A DNA stretch of 10,022 bases from Candidatus Hydrogenedentota bacterium (GCA_007116095.1 SKJD01000284.1:1-10022), one strand, 5' to 3'; positions 1 to 6,598 are shown, numbered from the stretch's first letter. Translations and numbers: made by a program. The notes: a model not told the origin generated them from the sequence alone.

Positions 1-1606
1 CGGTCTGACCGAAGACACGATCATCACGCTGAACGGCGAGGAGGTCCCGGGCTTCCGCGCCCAGCCTGACGGTAGCACCCTGGACTTTGTTGTCCCGGCC
101 ATTGACGAAGCCACGATCCCGGATTCGATGGATGTGGACGTCACGGTGGCCCGCGGCGATGAAGCCAAAACGCTGCCCAACGGCCTGACCTATTTCAAGC
201 ACAAGAGCGTGGACGGCCTCAACTCGACGGCCTTCCAGTTTGACGCGGCTGAAGAAGCCGAAGTCAGGGTGACCCTCGAAGACAGCCACAGCAGCTTCGG
301 CGCCCTGAACATCCCGGCGCTGGACGAAAGCAGCAGTATCGTCTACGGTATCGCACGCACCAATACGGTGGCCCCCGCCGCCAAGGAAACCACCGAGCCG
401 ATGGGCTTGGGCGGCAACCTGATCGAAGCGGGCGAACCGATTGCCAACCTGAATGAGTTCAGTGTGTACTTCTATCAGGCACTGGAAGCGGGTGGAACCA
501 CGCCGCCTGCCGGTTCCGCCCTGTACGCATTGGCCCAGGGGCTGTATGAAGTCAGCCCGACCTTGCCGGATGGCGTGCCGAATCCCGACACCATGACCTT
601 CAGCTTCCCGGTGGCCGGTGCTGGCCTGACGGCTGGCGACGTCCGCAGCGGACTGAGCCTCTATGGTGTGGAGACGGCTTTCGACTACACGACCGATCAG
701 ACCACGGCGGATGACCCGGCCCTGGTCCTGTACCAGTCCGAATTGCTGAACTCCGAGGTGATTCCGGAACTGCTCGCGGACACCGAAGATGAGACGGCTA
801 TCGACGCTATCCACATGGCGCGTCTATACAGCCTGAACACCTTCAGCCTGCGCAGCAACGCTCCGATGGCGCCGGAAGTGGTGGAAGCCCTTCTGGAAGC
901 CAACGCCGCGGCCGGTAACGGCAGCATCAACGGCGGTACGGAAATGGAGATCGTCTCCCCGCTGGGTAACCTGGCGTGGGTCGATCGCATCGAGTTCCGC
1001 ACCCAGAACGGTCAACTGGCGGCGACCCAGACTGAATTCATCACCCCGCGTGGTGAAAACGAATACAGCCTGGTCTTCAATACGCCGGAAAGCGACCGTC
1101 GCGGTACGATGGACATAAGCATCTTCCTGCGCTCGGCTCCGAACACCCCGGCCGTGACGCTTGAAGATCACTTCGAGTACCGTGGCATCGGCCTGGACCG
1201 TGGTGTGCTGACTGTCCTGCTGGCCCTGCTCATCGCCCTGCTGGGGCTGGCGAGTGGTGGCGCCCCGAGTGGCGGCAGCTCCAGTAGCGGCCCCTGCTTC
1301 ATCGCAACCGCTGCCTATGGCACGCCCATGGCCGCTGAAATCAACACCCTGCGCAACGTGCGTGACACCTACCTGCTGGAAACGGCAGCCGGTTCCGCCT
1401 TCGTGGATGCCTACTATCGGGTCAGTCCCGCCGTCGCCGACGTCGTGGCCGCCAACCCGGTCCTGGCCGCCATGGTGCGCGTCCTGTTGATTCCCGTGGT
1501 CTTCCTGGGCAAGGTCGCTTTGGCCATGCCGACCCTGACCGCCCTCGTGGGTATGTCGCTCGGCGCCGCGTTCATGCTGCGTCGTCGCCCCGCCCGTCAG
1601 AGCTAA
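1..1606 (+). CDS. Large exported/surface protein with IPT/TIG-like domains and CFI-box C-terminal segment (5' partial)
   Basis: The frame is open from base 2 through the left edge, so the first ATG inside the window (128) is internal and the true start lies upstream. The upstream residues and the next ~28 form the end of an IPT/TIG-like beta-sandwich, closing with GLTYFKH. Numbering from ATG 128, a second IPT/TIG-like stretch runs about 265-352 and ends FEYRG. A hydrophobic segment follows at 360-376, then a Gly/Ser linker and the CFI box at Cys390 (CFIATAAYGTP, then YYRVSP). The tail has two more hydrophobic stretches (about 447-483) and ends in a basic RRRPARQS. The CFI box is a known C-terminal domain of exported proteins, presumed to act in sorting or anchoring. 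The role is therefore likely cell-surface; the ligand is unknown. The next feature is a GC-rich hairpin 49 bases downstream. Confidence 0.85.
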   Translation, partial: GLTEDTIITLNGEEVPGFRAQPDGSTLDFVVPAIDEATIPDSMDVDVTVARGDEAKTLPNGLTYFKHKSVDGLNSTAFQFDAAEEAEVRVTLEDSHSSFGALNIPALDESSSIVYGIARTNTVAPAAKETTEPMGLGGNLIEAGEPIANLNEFSVYFYQALEAGGTTPPAGSALYALAQGLYEVSPTLPDGVPNPDTMTFSFPVAGAGLTAGDVRSGLSLYGVETAFDYTTDQTTADDPALVLYQSELLNSEVIPELLADTEDETAIDAIHMARLYSLNTFSLRSNAPMAPEVVEALLEANAAAGNGSINGGTEMEIVSPLGNLAWVDRIEFRTQNGQLAATQTEFITPRGENEYSLVFNTPESDRRGTMDISIFLRSAPNTPAVTLEDHFEYRGIGLDRGVLTVLLALLIALLGLASGGAPSGGSSSSGPCFIATAAYGTPMAAEINTLRNVRDTYLLETAAGSAFVDAYYRVSPAVADVVAANPVLAAMVRVLLIPVVFLGKVALAMPTLTALVGMSLGAAFMLRRRPARQS

Positions 1607-1655
1607 GGGACAGGCAAACGCTGCATGACAGCGTAGTACTATCGTGAACCGATTA

Positions 1656-1685
1656 CGGCGGGTGGCTCCTCGGAGTCACCCGCCG
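1656..1685 (+). terminator. Strong GC-rich hairpin after the CFI-box gene (possible terminator)
   Basis: The left arm CGGCGGGTGGCTCC pairs with the right arm GGAGTCACCCGCCG with a single G-U wobble; the innermost pairs must open to form the loop. It lies 49 bases after the stop codon. No T-run follows, so it is either a terminator of the U-less kind or an mRNA 3'-end stabiliser. Confidence 0.45.
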
Positions 1686-2000
1686 ATTCCACGTATTCAC
1701 CCCCTGTTCCGGGGAAACCCGGCGAGGCGCGCTTGAGGCGCATGCCGAGTGGGGGGGATCGCCTGCCGATTCCGTGGCATGCTGTCCGTGGGGGAAAGCC
1801 AGGCTGCCGCACCATGCCGTATTGCTACGGTCGCGCCATCCGATTCCGTCACCTTGTAGCGAAAACGCCACTGGCGTGGTCTATACTACGGAATTACCTG
1901 ATATTTCTTGAGTTTGTTCTTCAATTATTTTTGGGGGCTTGTAGCGGGATTGTGACTGCCCAGTGTCCGCCGCAAGAGCATTAACCTGTTGGGCAGTATT
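1686..2000. other. Intergenic stretch with no recognised gene
   Basis: This gap separates the CFI-box gene from the 50-residue gene. Its first half is GC-rich and holds weak inverted repeats, for example GGCATG near 1777 and CATGCC near 1815. Its second half (about 1860-1935) is AT-rich and probably holds the promoter of the next gene. Short open frames here have no ribosome binding site and do not resemble proteins. I compared it by eye with c-di-GMP, cobalamin and SAH riboswitch consensus and saw no match. Confidence 0.4.
1865..1887 (+). promoter_or_regulatory. Palindrome next to a candidate -10 element
   Basis: ACGCCA-C-TGGCGT (1865-1877) is a perfect 6-1-6 palindrome. It is followed 4 bases later by TATACT (1882-1887), a 5/6 match to a sigma-70 -10 box. 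The nearest TTG-type -35 (TTGTAG, 1854-1859) is 22 bases away, which is too far. The site may be an operator with a poorly spaced or activator-dependent promoter. It lies 125 bases before the 50-residue gene. Confidence 0.3.
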
Positions 2001-2012
2001 GGAGGAGGCGTC

Positions 2013-2165
2013 ATGCAAACGTCACTGATTATTGAATCAAACGGTTCCGGAAAAGAAAAGTTGGAACAGCTACTACGGGAAGGCTGGACCGTTCATTCCA
2101 TCACCGCCAATCATGGCAAGAGCTACAACGATTTCCTGGTGATTCTGGAACGTGCCGACGACTAA
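2013..2165 (+). CDS. Small 50-residue protein, DUF4177/DUF1737-like
   Basis: ATG 2013 has an excellent ribosome binding site, GGAGGAGG at 2001-2008, four bases upstream. The 50-codon frame begins MQTSLIIESNGSG and ends FLVILERADD before TAA. The pattern is an N-terminal beta strand, a short helix (KEKLEQLLREGW), a second strand (TVHSITA), a Ser/Tyr turn and a last strand (FLVILER). This resembles the small 'LN.LL.EGW.V....' proteins grouped as DUF1737/DUF4177, whose function is unknown. The resemblance is from memory and not certain. It has no signal peptide or membrane segment, so it should be cytoplasmic. It is a single-gene transcription unit closed by the terminator at 2222-2261. Confidence 0.75.
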   Translation: MQTSLIIESNGSGKEKLEQLLREGWTVHSITANHGKSYNDFLVILERADD

Positions 2166-2221
2166 ATCGGGTGGCCGCAGGGTATAGGGGAATGAATCCC
2201 AATACGTCTTGTTTACCTGAT

Positions 2222-2261
2222 AAACGACTGATTCGTTCATGAACGGGTTGGTCGTTTTTTT
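2222..2261 (+). terminator. Intrinsic terminator of the 50-residue gene
   Basis: AAACGAC (2222-2228) pairs with GTCGTTT (2251-2257). The stem continues inward with several G-U wobbles to CGTT/AACG around a CATG loop. Seven T's follow (2255-2261). It lies 57 bases after the stop and isolates the small gene from the cyclophilin genes. Confidence 0.85.
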
Positions 2262-2264
2262 CAC

Positions 2265-2281
2265 CCGGGACATATTCCCGG
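2265..2281. promoter_or_regulatory. Inverted repeat upstream of the cyclophilin operon
   Basis: CCGGGA and TCCCGG flank CATAT, a perfect 6-5-6 inverted repeat between the terminator and the start at 2331. It could be an operator or a leader hairpin. No convincing -35/-10 pair was found around it. Confidence 0.25.
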
Positions 2282-2330
2282 ACTTAATGCATCTGAATTC
2301 ATGGCTCTTGATGAGGAAAGGAAAGACACC

Positions 2331-3176
2331 GTGAAGCACAAAATTGTTACCCTGTTGGTCGTGTTGGTAGGGTTGGGCGGCCTGACCGGCTTCAACTATT
2401 TCACCCAGGTTCCCCGCACCACCGCCGCCCAGGAAGAGGACCAGGCCGAGGCGGAGCACCGCCTGCAGAATGCGAAGGGCGAGGAGATGGCCGCCGCGCG
2501 TGAGGTGCAACTTGCCGCTGACGTGGAGCCCGGTGAACCCAGCGCCGCCAACGCCGACTGGCCGGCCTACGCCCCGGACACGTTCAAGGTGCGCTTTGAG
2601 GCTTCCAACGGCAACTTCGTGATGGAAGTTCACAAAGACTGGGCCCCTAACGGCGCCACGCGCTTCTACCAGCTTGTGCGCGAAGGCTTTTACGACGAGA
2701 ACCGCTTTTTCCGGGTAGTGCCCGGCTTTGTCGTGCAATTCGGCCTGAACGGCGTCCCGCAGGTAAACAGCCAATGGCGCGATGCGCGTATCCCCGATGA
2801 TCCGGTCCTGGAGAGCAACGACAAGGGCTATGTGAGCTTCGCCGCCGCCGGACCCAACACCCGTACGACCCAGCTCTTCATCAGCCTGGAGCACAACGAG
2901 CGCCTCGACGACATGGGTTTCGCCCCCTTTGGCCGCATCATTGAAGGCATGCACGTTGTTGAAGACATCAACGCCCAATACCGTGAGCGTCCGGACCAGG
3001 GACGCATCCAGTCCCAGGGGAATGCCTACCTCAACGAGCACTTCCCGAACCTGGACTACGTGAAGCGGGCGGTGCTCATCGCCGAGGGCATGGGCGAAGA
3101 CACCGAAGCGGAAGAGGAAGACGCCGGAGAAGACGACGCAGCGGCGCCTGAAGCCGAAGCCAGCCCGGCCGCCTGA
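2331..3176 (+). CDS. Membrane-anchored/exported cyclophilin-type peptidyl-prolyl isomerase
   Basis: I chose GTG 2331 (281 residues) because GAGGAAAGG (2313-2321) sits 9 bases upstream and the N-terminus becomes MKHKIVTLLVVLVGLGG, a normal signal anchor. The in-frame ATG 2301 has no RBS and would bury it. After the membrane segment (5-24) comes an Ala/Glu-rich linker (to ~85), a cyclophilin domain (about 87-242) and an acidic Ala/Glu tail. Catalytic-site landmarks are present: FFRVVPGF with Arg128 (CypA Arg55), Phe133 (Phe60), Gln136 (Gln63), and GPNTRTTQLF with Gln161 and Phe163 (Phe113). CypA Trp121 is replaced by Arg171 and Asn102 by Ala. It should fold proteins on the outer face of the inner membrane. 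It is cotranscribed with the paralogue 95 bases downstream. Confidence 0.92.
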   Translation: MKHKIVTLLVVLVGLGGLTGFNYFTQVPRTTAAQEEDQAEAEHRLQNAKGEEMAAAREVQLAADVEPGEPSAANADWPAYAPDTFKVRFEASNGNFVMEVHKDWAPNGATRFYQLVREGFYDENRFFRVVPGFVVQFGLNGVPQVNSQWRDARIPDDPVLESNDKGYVSFAAAGPNTRTTQLFISLEHNERLDDMGFAPFGRIIEGMHVVEDINAQYRERPDQGRIQSQGNAYLNEHFPNLDYVKRAVLIAEGMGEDTEAEEEDAGEDDAAAPEAEASPAA

Positions 3177-3271
3177 TCCCCCCGAAAAATTACATCAGCA
3201 CCTGAAATTGAACGGCGGCGTTGCGCCTGTGCAGCCCGCCCCGAGACCTGAAGCCAACAAGGAACAAGAAT

Positions 3272-3790
3272 ATGCCGCGTGTCGAATTTGAGTGTACCTG
3301 TGGAACCTTTACCGTGGACCTGCATGAAGACTGGGCGCCCAAGGGCGTCGCCCGGGTGATGGCGTTGGTCAACGACAACTTCTTTGAAGGGGTCCGTTTC
3401 TTTCGCGTGGTGACCAAGCCGCGTCCCTTCATCGTGCAATTCGGCATCCACGGAGACCCGGATGTCGCTGCGAAATGGCGCGACGAACGCATCGCCGACG
3501 ATCCCGTCAAGGAGAGCAACCGCAGCGGTACGCTCACCTTCGCCACCGCCGGTCCCAACACCCGCACCACGCAGCTCTTCGTGAACTACGGCGACAACAG
3601 CTTCCTGGACGGCCAGGGCTTCTCGCCGATTGGCGAGGTTGTCGAGGGCATGGACGTCGTCGAAGCCATCTGCGACGAATACGGCGAATCCCCCGACCAG
3701 GGCGCCATCCAGCAGCAAGGCAACGCCTACCTCGAAGAGAAATTCCCCAAGTTGGACTACATCAAGGCGACCCGCATCGTCGAGGAATAA
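3272..3790 (+). CDS. Cytoplasmic cyclophilin-type peptidyl-prolyl isomerase
   Basis: ATG 3272 is preferred (172 residues): AAGGAA (3259-3264) lies 7 bases upstream and the protein starts directly on the first cyclophilin strand (MPRVEFECTCGTF). The upstream in-frame TTG 3221 has no RBS. One cyclophilin domain fills the protein. Landmarks are Arg45 in RFFRVV, Phe53, Gln56 (IVQFG), Gln101 and Phe103 in GPNTRTTQLF, and Phe111 in place of CypA Trp121, as is usual in bacterial enzymes. No signal peptide is seen, so it should act in the cytoplasm. By eye it is roughly half identical to the preceding gene and shares its C-terminal motif QGNAYL..FP.LDY.K. The pair is best explained as a tandem duplication with split localisation. 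A strong terminator follows. Confidence 0.92.
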   Translation: MPRVEFECTCGTFTVDLHEDWAPKGVARVMALVNDNFFEGVRFFRVVTKPRPFIVQFGIHGDPDVAAKWRDERIADDPVKESNRSGTLTFATAGPNTRTTQLFVNYGDNSFLDGQGFSPIGEVVEGMDVVEAICDEYGESPDQGAIQQQGNAYLEEKFPKLDYIKATRIVEE

Positions 3791-3816
3791 TGGAGTAGCA
3801 AAGCTTGCTTTGCTTG

Positions 3817-3866
3817 AAAAAATCCCCACAGCGCCCCGAATATTGGGACTGCTGTGGGGTTTTTTT
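3817..3866. terminator. Bidirectional intrinsic terminator between convergent genes
   Basis: CCCCACAGC (3824-3832) pairs perfectly with GCTGTGGGG (3851-3859). Seven T's follow on the + strand (3860-3866). Six A's precede (3817-3822), giving a T-run on the - strand. It ends the cyclophilin operon on + and can end the SDR transcript on -. Confidence 0.9.
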
Positions 3867-3938
3867 GTGGACTTTGTGGACTTTGTCGGCAGCGTCGGCA
3901 GCGTCCACCCTGTCCACCTTGTCCACTGCGTCCACCGA
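3867..3938. repeat. Nonamer array A (GTCCAC-core, period 9)
   Basis: Eight units in exact 9-base phase start at 3867, 3876, 3885, 3894, 3903, 3912, 3921 and 3930. Two are GTGGACTTT, two are GTCGGCAGC and four are GTCCAC followed by a variable triplet. The GTGGAC units are reverse complements of GTCCAC, so the two ends can pair as a hairpin with three-base interruptions. The array begins immediately after the terminator and ends 20 bases before the stop codon of the convergent SDR gene, whose 3' UTR would contain it. Confidence 0.85.
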
Positions 3939-3958
3939 AGCCGGGTTATTCCCCCTCC

Positions 3959-4804
3959 CTACTGGGCGAGGTCGCCGCGTTTGGCGCGTTCCACTTTGTC
4001 CAGCTTGCCGCGGACGGCGCGCGCGATGAACCAGCGTGTGCTGCGCGGGAAGTGCCGGGCAATGAAGAGGGCGAGTTTGCCGTGGCCGGTGATGACGGCC
4101 TCGAAGCGCCGCTTGTAGATGCATTGCACGATGTCCCGGGCGGCCTTTTCCGTCGGGTAGACCAGCCACTGGGGGATGGGCTCCTTGTGTTGCTCCGTGG
4201 CGCGTACGCCCTGGTTGTTGACGCTGCGGAATTCACTCGCGACCCAGCCCGGGTTGATCACCGACACGGCAATGCCCTTCTCCCGCAGGTCGTAGTAGAG
4301 CGACTCCGCCAGGCCGCAGATCGCGAACTTGCTGGCGTTGTACGGAGCCGAGGCGGGCAGGCCCATGCGCCCCATGACGCTGCCCAGGAAACAGATATTG
4401 CCCTTGCTCGTTTCGAGGTGGGGGAGGGTGGCGTAGAGGGTGTCCAGCGCCCCGAAGACATTCGTCTCGAACTGGCGGCGGTAGTCCGGGGTGTCCAGCT
4501 TCGTGGCCGCCCCGCTGACGCCGAAGCCCGCGTTGGCGATGACCACGTCAATACGCCCGAATGCCTCGACCGTCGCCGCCACCGCCGCATCCAGGGCGTC
4601 CCGCTGGGTGACGTCGCATGCCAGCGGTAGCACCCGCGCCCCCCCGGCTTCCAGCTCCGCCTTCAAGGTCTCCAGCCGGTCCTTGCGCCGGGCCGCCAGC
4701 GCCAAGTGCGCGCCTTCTTCCGCCATGGCCACGGCTGTCGCCCGGCCAATGCCGGCGGAGGCCCCGGTAATAAATACGACTTTGTCTTTGAAACGCATTC
4801 CCAT
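3959..4804 (-). CDS. Short-chain dehydrogenase/reductase (classical SDR)
   Basis: A 281-residue NAD(P)-dependent oxidoreductase with every classical SDR landmark: TGASAGIG nucleotide-binding loop (13-20), Asp64 after the fourth strand, NAG (91-93), Asn115, catalytic Ser142, and YNASK with Tyr155 and Lys159, then PG (185-186). Arg39-Arg40 after the second strand suggest a preference for NADP(H). A C-terminal extension of ~60 residues has a hydrophobic/basic stretch (LFIARHFPRSTRWFIARAV) that may bind membrane. The substrate cannot be told; long-chain or retinol-type SDRs are the nearest look. ATG 4804 is 6 bases from AGGGA (4811-4815); a second ATG at 4798 is possible. It is monocistronic, because a terminator separates it from the upstream gene on the same strand. 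Confidence 0.93.
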   Translation of the reverse strand: MGMRFKDKVVFITGASAGIGRATAVAMAEEGAHLALAARRKDRLETLKAELEAGGARVLPLACDVTQRDALDAAVAATVEAFGRIDVVIANAGFGVSGAATKLDTPDYRRQFETNVFGALDTLYATLPHLETSKGNICFLGSVMGRMGLPASAPYNASKFAICGLAESLYYDLREKGIAVSVINPGWVASEFRSVNNQGVRATEQHKEPIPQWLVYPTEKAARDIVQCIYKRRFEAVITGHGKLALFIARHFPRSTRWFIARAVRGKLDKVERAKRGDLAQ

Positions 4805-4821
4805 CTGATATCCCTGCTAAC

Positions 4822-4836
4822 GGAACCCCTGGTTCC
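4822..4836. promoter_or_regulatory. Perfect inverted repeat in the SDR leader
   Basis: GGAACC-CCT-GGTTCC is a 6-3-6 perfect inverted repeat 18 bases upstream of the SDR start, just before its ribosome binding site. It fits an operator or a small RNA hairpin that could limit ribosome access. Confidence 0.35.
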
Positions 4837-4857
4837 TGTCCTGCTGTCTTGGTTAAT

Positions 4858-4902
4858 AAAAACGAACGGGGCGATGGGCACGGTATGCGACGCCATCGCC
4901 CC
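4858..4902 (-). terminator. Intrinsic terminator of the isocitrate dehydrogenase gene
   Basis: GGGGCGATGG (4868-4877) and CCATCGCCCC (4893-4902) form a perfect 10-bp stem with a 15-base loop. On the - strand the stem is followed by GTTCG and a five-T run (4862-4858). It lies 46 bases after the stop at 4949. Confidence 0.8.
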
Positions 4903-4948
4903 GGAAATTCTCCTGTTGCCGCCTGCTTTTCGCTACGGCGCCTGGCGA

Positions 4949-5959
4949 TCAGCCCAGTTGCCGGATGAGCGCCTCCGTAAAGGCGCCCGTGCTTGCCTGA
5001 CCGCCCAGGTCGCGGGTGATTTCCGCCGGATTCCCCGCCTGCAAGACCGCGTTATAGGCGTCGCGGATGCGCAGCGCGGCCTTCTTTTCGCCCAGATGCC
5101 GCAGCATCATCACCCCGCTCATGATCAGCGCCAGGGGATTCGCCACGTTCTGCCCCGCGATGTCCGGCGCGCTGCCATGCACCGCCTCGAAGACAGCGGC
5201 TTCATCGCCGATGTTCGCCCCGGGGACCACCCCCAGGCCACCCACCAGCCCGGCGCAGAGGTCGCTGATGACGTCGCCGTAGAGATTCTCCAGCAGCAGC
5301 ACGTCAAACTGGCCGGGGTCCCGCACCAACTGCATGCAGCCGTTGTCGATGATCAGCTCCTGGTACTCGATCTCCGGCGCCATTTTCGCATGCACCTTGC
5401 GCACCGACTCCAGAAAGAGGCCGTCGGTCAGCTTCATGATGTTCGCCTTGTGGAACACCGTGAGCTTTTTGCGCTTGCGCTCCTTGCAATAGCGAAAGGC
5501 CGCCCGGGCGATGCGCTCGCTCGCCTTGCGCGTGCAGACCTTCAGACTCGTGACCACGCCCTCCGTCACGGTGTTCTCGATCCCGGAGTACAGCCCTTCG
5601 GTGTTCTCGCGGAAAACGACGATGTCCACGTTGTCGTAGCGTGTTTTGATGCCATCCATACTGCGGACCGGGCGGATAGCCGCGTAGAGGTTCAGCTCCT
5701 GCCGCAGTTGCACGTTCACGCTCCGGAAGCCCTGGCCGATCGGCGTGGTGACCGGGCCTTTAAGGGCGACTTTCGTCTCGCGGATTGCCGCTTTGGTCAT
5801 CTCCGGCAAGACATCGCCGTGACTTTCCACCGCCGCGGCCCCGGCCGGCAGGTCCTGCCAGTCGATCGCGACGCCGGTGGCGTCGATCACTTGTTGGGTC
5901 GCTTCCGCGACCTCGGGGCCGATGCCGTCCCCTTTAATCAGACATACTGCATGACGCAT
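4949..5959 (-). CDS. icd: NAD-dependent isocitrate dehydrogenase (isocitrate/isopropylmalate dehydrogenase family)
   Basis: This 336-residue protein oxidatively decarboxylates isocitrate to 2-oxoglutarate in the TCA cycle. The start is ATG 5959: AAGGAA (5973-5968) is 8 bases away and the protein begins MRHAVCLIKGDGIGPE, the family's first strand. The frame is open to 6070 but that extension is unlike the family. Substrate residues are of the isocitrate type: RSVNVQLRQELNLY with Ser80, Asn82 and Arg86, then Arg96 and Arg117. Catalytic Tyr124 (GLYSGIE) and Lys171, and metal ligands Asp205, Asp229 and Asp233 are present. HGSAPDIAG with Asp266-Ile267, where NADP enzymes have Lys-Tyr, indicates NAD+. 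Homoisocitrate or isopropylmalate dehydrogenase are less likely because of the Ser/Asn pair. It ends in its own terminator. Confidence 0.9.
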   Translation of the reverse strand: MRHAVCLIKGDGIGPEVAEATQQVIDATGVAIDWQDLPAGAAAVESHGDVLPEMTKAAIRETKVALKGPVTTPIGQGFRSVNVQLRQELNLYAAIRPVRSMDGIKTRYDNVDIVVFRENTEGLYSGIENTVTEGVVTSLKVCTRKASERIARAAFRYCKERKRKKLTVFHKANIMKLTDGLFLESVRKVHAKMAPEIEYQELIIDNGCMQLVRDPGQFDVLLLENLYGDVISDLCAGLVGGLGVVPGANIGDEAAVFEAVHGSAPDIAGQNVANPLALIMSGVMMLRHLGEKKAALRIRDAYNAVLQAGNPAEITRDLGGQASTGAFTEALIRQLG

Positions 5960-5982
5960 GTTTTCTATTCCTTCAGAAAAAT

Positions 5983-5995
5983 CGGGTAAAACCCG
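5983..5995 (-). promoter_or_regulatory. Small hairpin in the isocitrate dehydrogenase leader
   Basis: CGGGT-AAA-ACCCG is a perfect 5-3-5 inverted repeat. On the - strand it is followed by ATTTTTC and then the AAGGAA ribosome binding site. It looks like a weak attenuator or a leader structure; the 5-bp stem is short. Confidence 0.25.
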
Positions 5996-6070
5996 GACGA
6001 TTCCCCCGGCCCGGGGCGCAACGATTGCGGACGGCCCCGTACGCCTGCCGAACACGAAAAGCCGCCGCAC

Positions 6071-6140
6071 GCGCCATACCGGTTACGCATGGCGCCTTCA
6101 TAGCTGAATCATGAACATTGCGGTCAGAAAAACGCAATGT
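6071..6140. promoter_or_regulatory. Two inverted repeats upstream of the isocitrate dehydrogenase gene
   Basis: GCGCCAT (6071-6077) pairs with ATGGCGC (6089-6095). ACATTGCG (6115-6122) pairs with CGCAATGT (6133-6140), a perfect 8-10-8 inverted repeat. They lie 110-180 bases before the - strand start at 5959, where the promoter and any operator of that gene should be. I could not assign a -35/-10 pair. Confidence 0.3.
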
Positions 6141-6302
6141 GAAAACATCGTGGCATGCCGAAATATCCTCTAATCTCCCGCAAGGCGCACCGGGCCAACG
6201 TCCGGCGCGTAGCAGTCCATAGCCTACCTGTTGCAGGGGTTAAAAGACAAGTGCGCCCCAGGCCGCTTGGCGCGGGAGTAACCGCATATTGGGGTGTCTG
6301 GC
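6141..6302. other. Intergenic stretch with no recognised gene
   Basis: This is the divergent gap between the isocitrate dehydrogenase (-) and the 46-residue gene (+). I see no coding frame with a ribosome binding site, no tRNA and no repeat. It presumably carries the upstream control regions of both genes. Confidence 0.35.
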
Positions 6303-6331
6303 TTGCGTTATACCGCATACGGCGCTACAAT
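6303..6331 (+). promoter_or_regulatory. Sigma-70-type promoter of the 46-residue gene
   Basis: TTGCGT (6303-6308) and TACAAT (6326-6331) are separated by exactly 17 bases. A start near 6338 would give a leader of about 85 bases, which contains a GCGG-TTGAAG-CCGC hairpin (6363-6376). Confidence 0.5.
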
Positions 6332-6422
6332 ACGGATGCATTAACCCAATATTTTAACAAATGCGGTTGAAGCCGCCCCTGCGGGTCCAGGCTTCCCCAT
6401 CAAACTTGAGAGGTATCCTGCT

Positions 6423-6563
6423 GTGGAAAAAGGTTTACAAGAAGTGATTGTCGTGGGCAGCAAGTGGCTGCAAGATATATTTACCGCCGGCGGCGTGCTG
6501 TTCAGCATCATCGTGGACACCATCTTTCTGCCCATCCAGCTCCTGCTCGCGCTGCTGGCGTGA
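6423..6563 (+). CDS. Small hydrophobic protein, 46 residues
   Basis: GTG 6423 is preceded by GAGAGG (6408-6413) at 9 bases, and by a 17-spaced promoter at 6303-6331. The 46-codon frame begins MEKGLQEVIVVGSKWL and ends in TGA. Residues 1-20 look like an amphipathic helix. Residues about 21-46 are almost wholly apolar (GGVLFSIIVDTIFLPIQLLL) with a single Asp, long enough for one membrane helix. It has no cleavage site and no known family that I recognise. It is likely a single-pass inner-membrane microprotein. Alternatively it is a chance frame, although RBS, promoter and a clean amphipathic/hydrophobic pattern argue for a gene. Nonamer array B begins 36 bases after its stop, in its 3' UTR. Confidence 0.6.
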   Translation: MEKGLQEVIVVGSKWLQDIFTAGGVLFSIIVDTIFLPIQLLLALLA

Positions 6564-6598
6564 GTTGGCGTTGAGGCGTTAGCGTCGATATTGTCCTT

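Noticed and set aside
1686..1830. Possible riboswitch in the GC-rich gap after the CFI-box gene
   Set aside because: Runs such as GGGGAAACCC suggested c-di-GMP or cobalamin elements, but the conserved cores and pairing of those classes could not be matched, and the next gene is over 180 bases away. A covariance-model search would settle it.
2073..3041. Long open frame on the - strand (322 codons) opposite the first cyclophilin gene
   Set aside because: It is the antisense of a well-recognised cyclophilin; the translation has no family features and the high GC third positions keep the shadow frame open.
3867..3938. Nonamer arrays as CRISPR or as DnaA-box clusters
   Set aside because: Units are 9 bases with no unique spacers of CRISPR length, and GTCCAC does not fit the DnaA box TTATCCACA; no dnaA or cas gene is present.
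4706..5989. Long + strand open frame (427 codons) across the SDR start and the isocitrate dehydrogenase
   Set aside because: It overlaps two clear - strand genes and their terminator, and its His/Arg-rich translation resembles no protein.
5960..6070. N-terminal extension of the isocitrate dehydrogenase to an upstream ATG
   Set aside because: The added 37 residues are unlike the family, and ATG 5959 has a well-spaced AAGGAA and begins exactly at the conserved first strand.
5966..6090. Short upstream open frame (about 41 codons, - strand) ending just before the isocitrate dehydrogenase start
   Set aside because: It starts at an ATG near 6090 with only a weakly placed AAGG. Its Gly/Arg/Ser-rich translation looks like GC-rich leader sequence, so a leader peptide is not supported.
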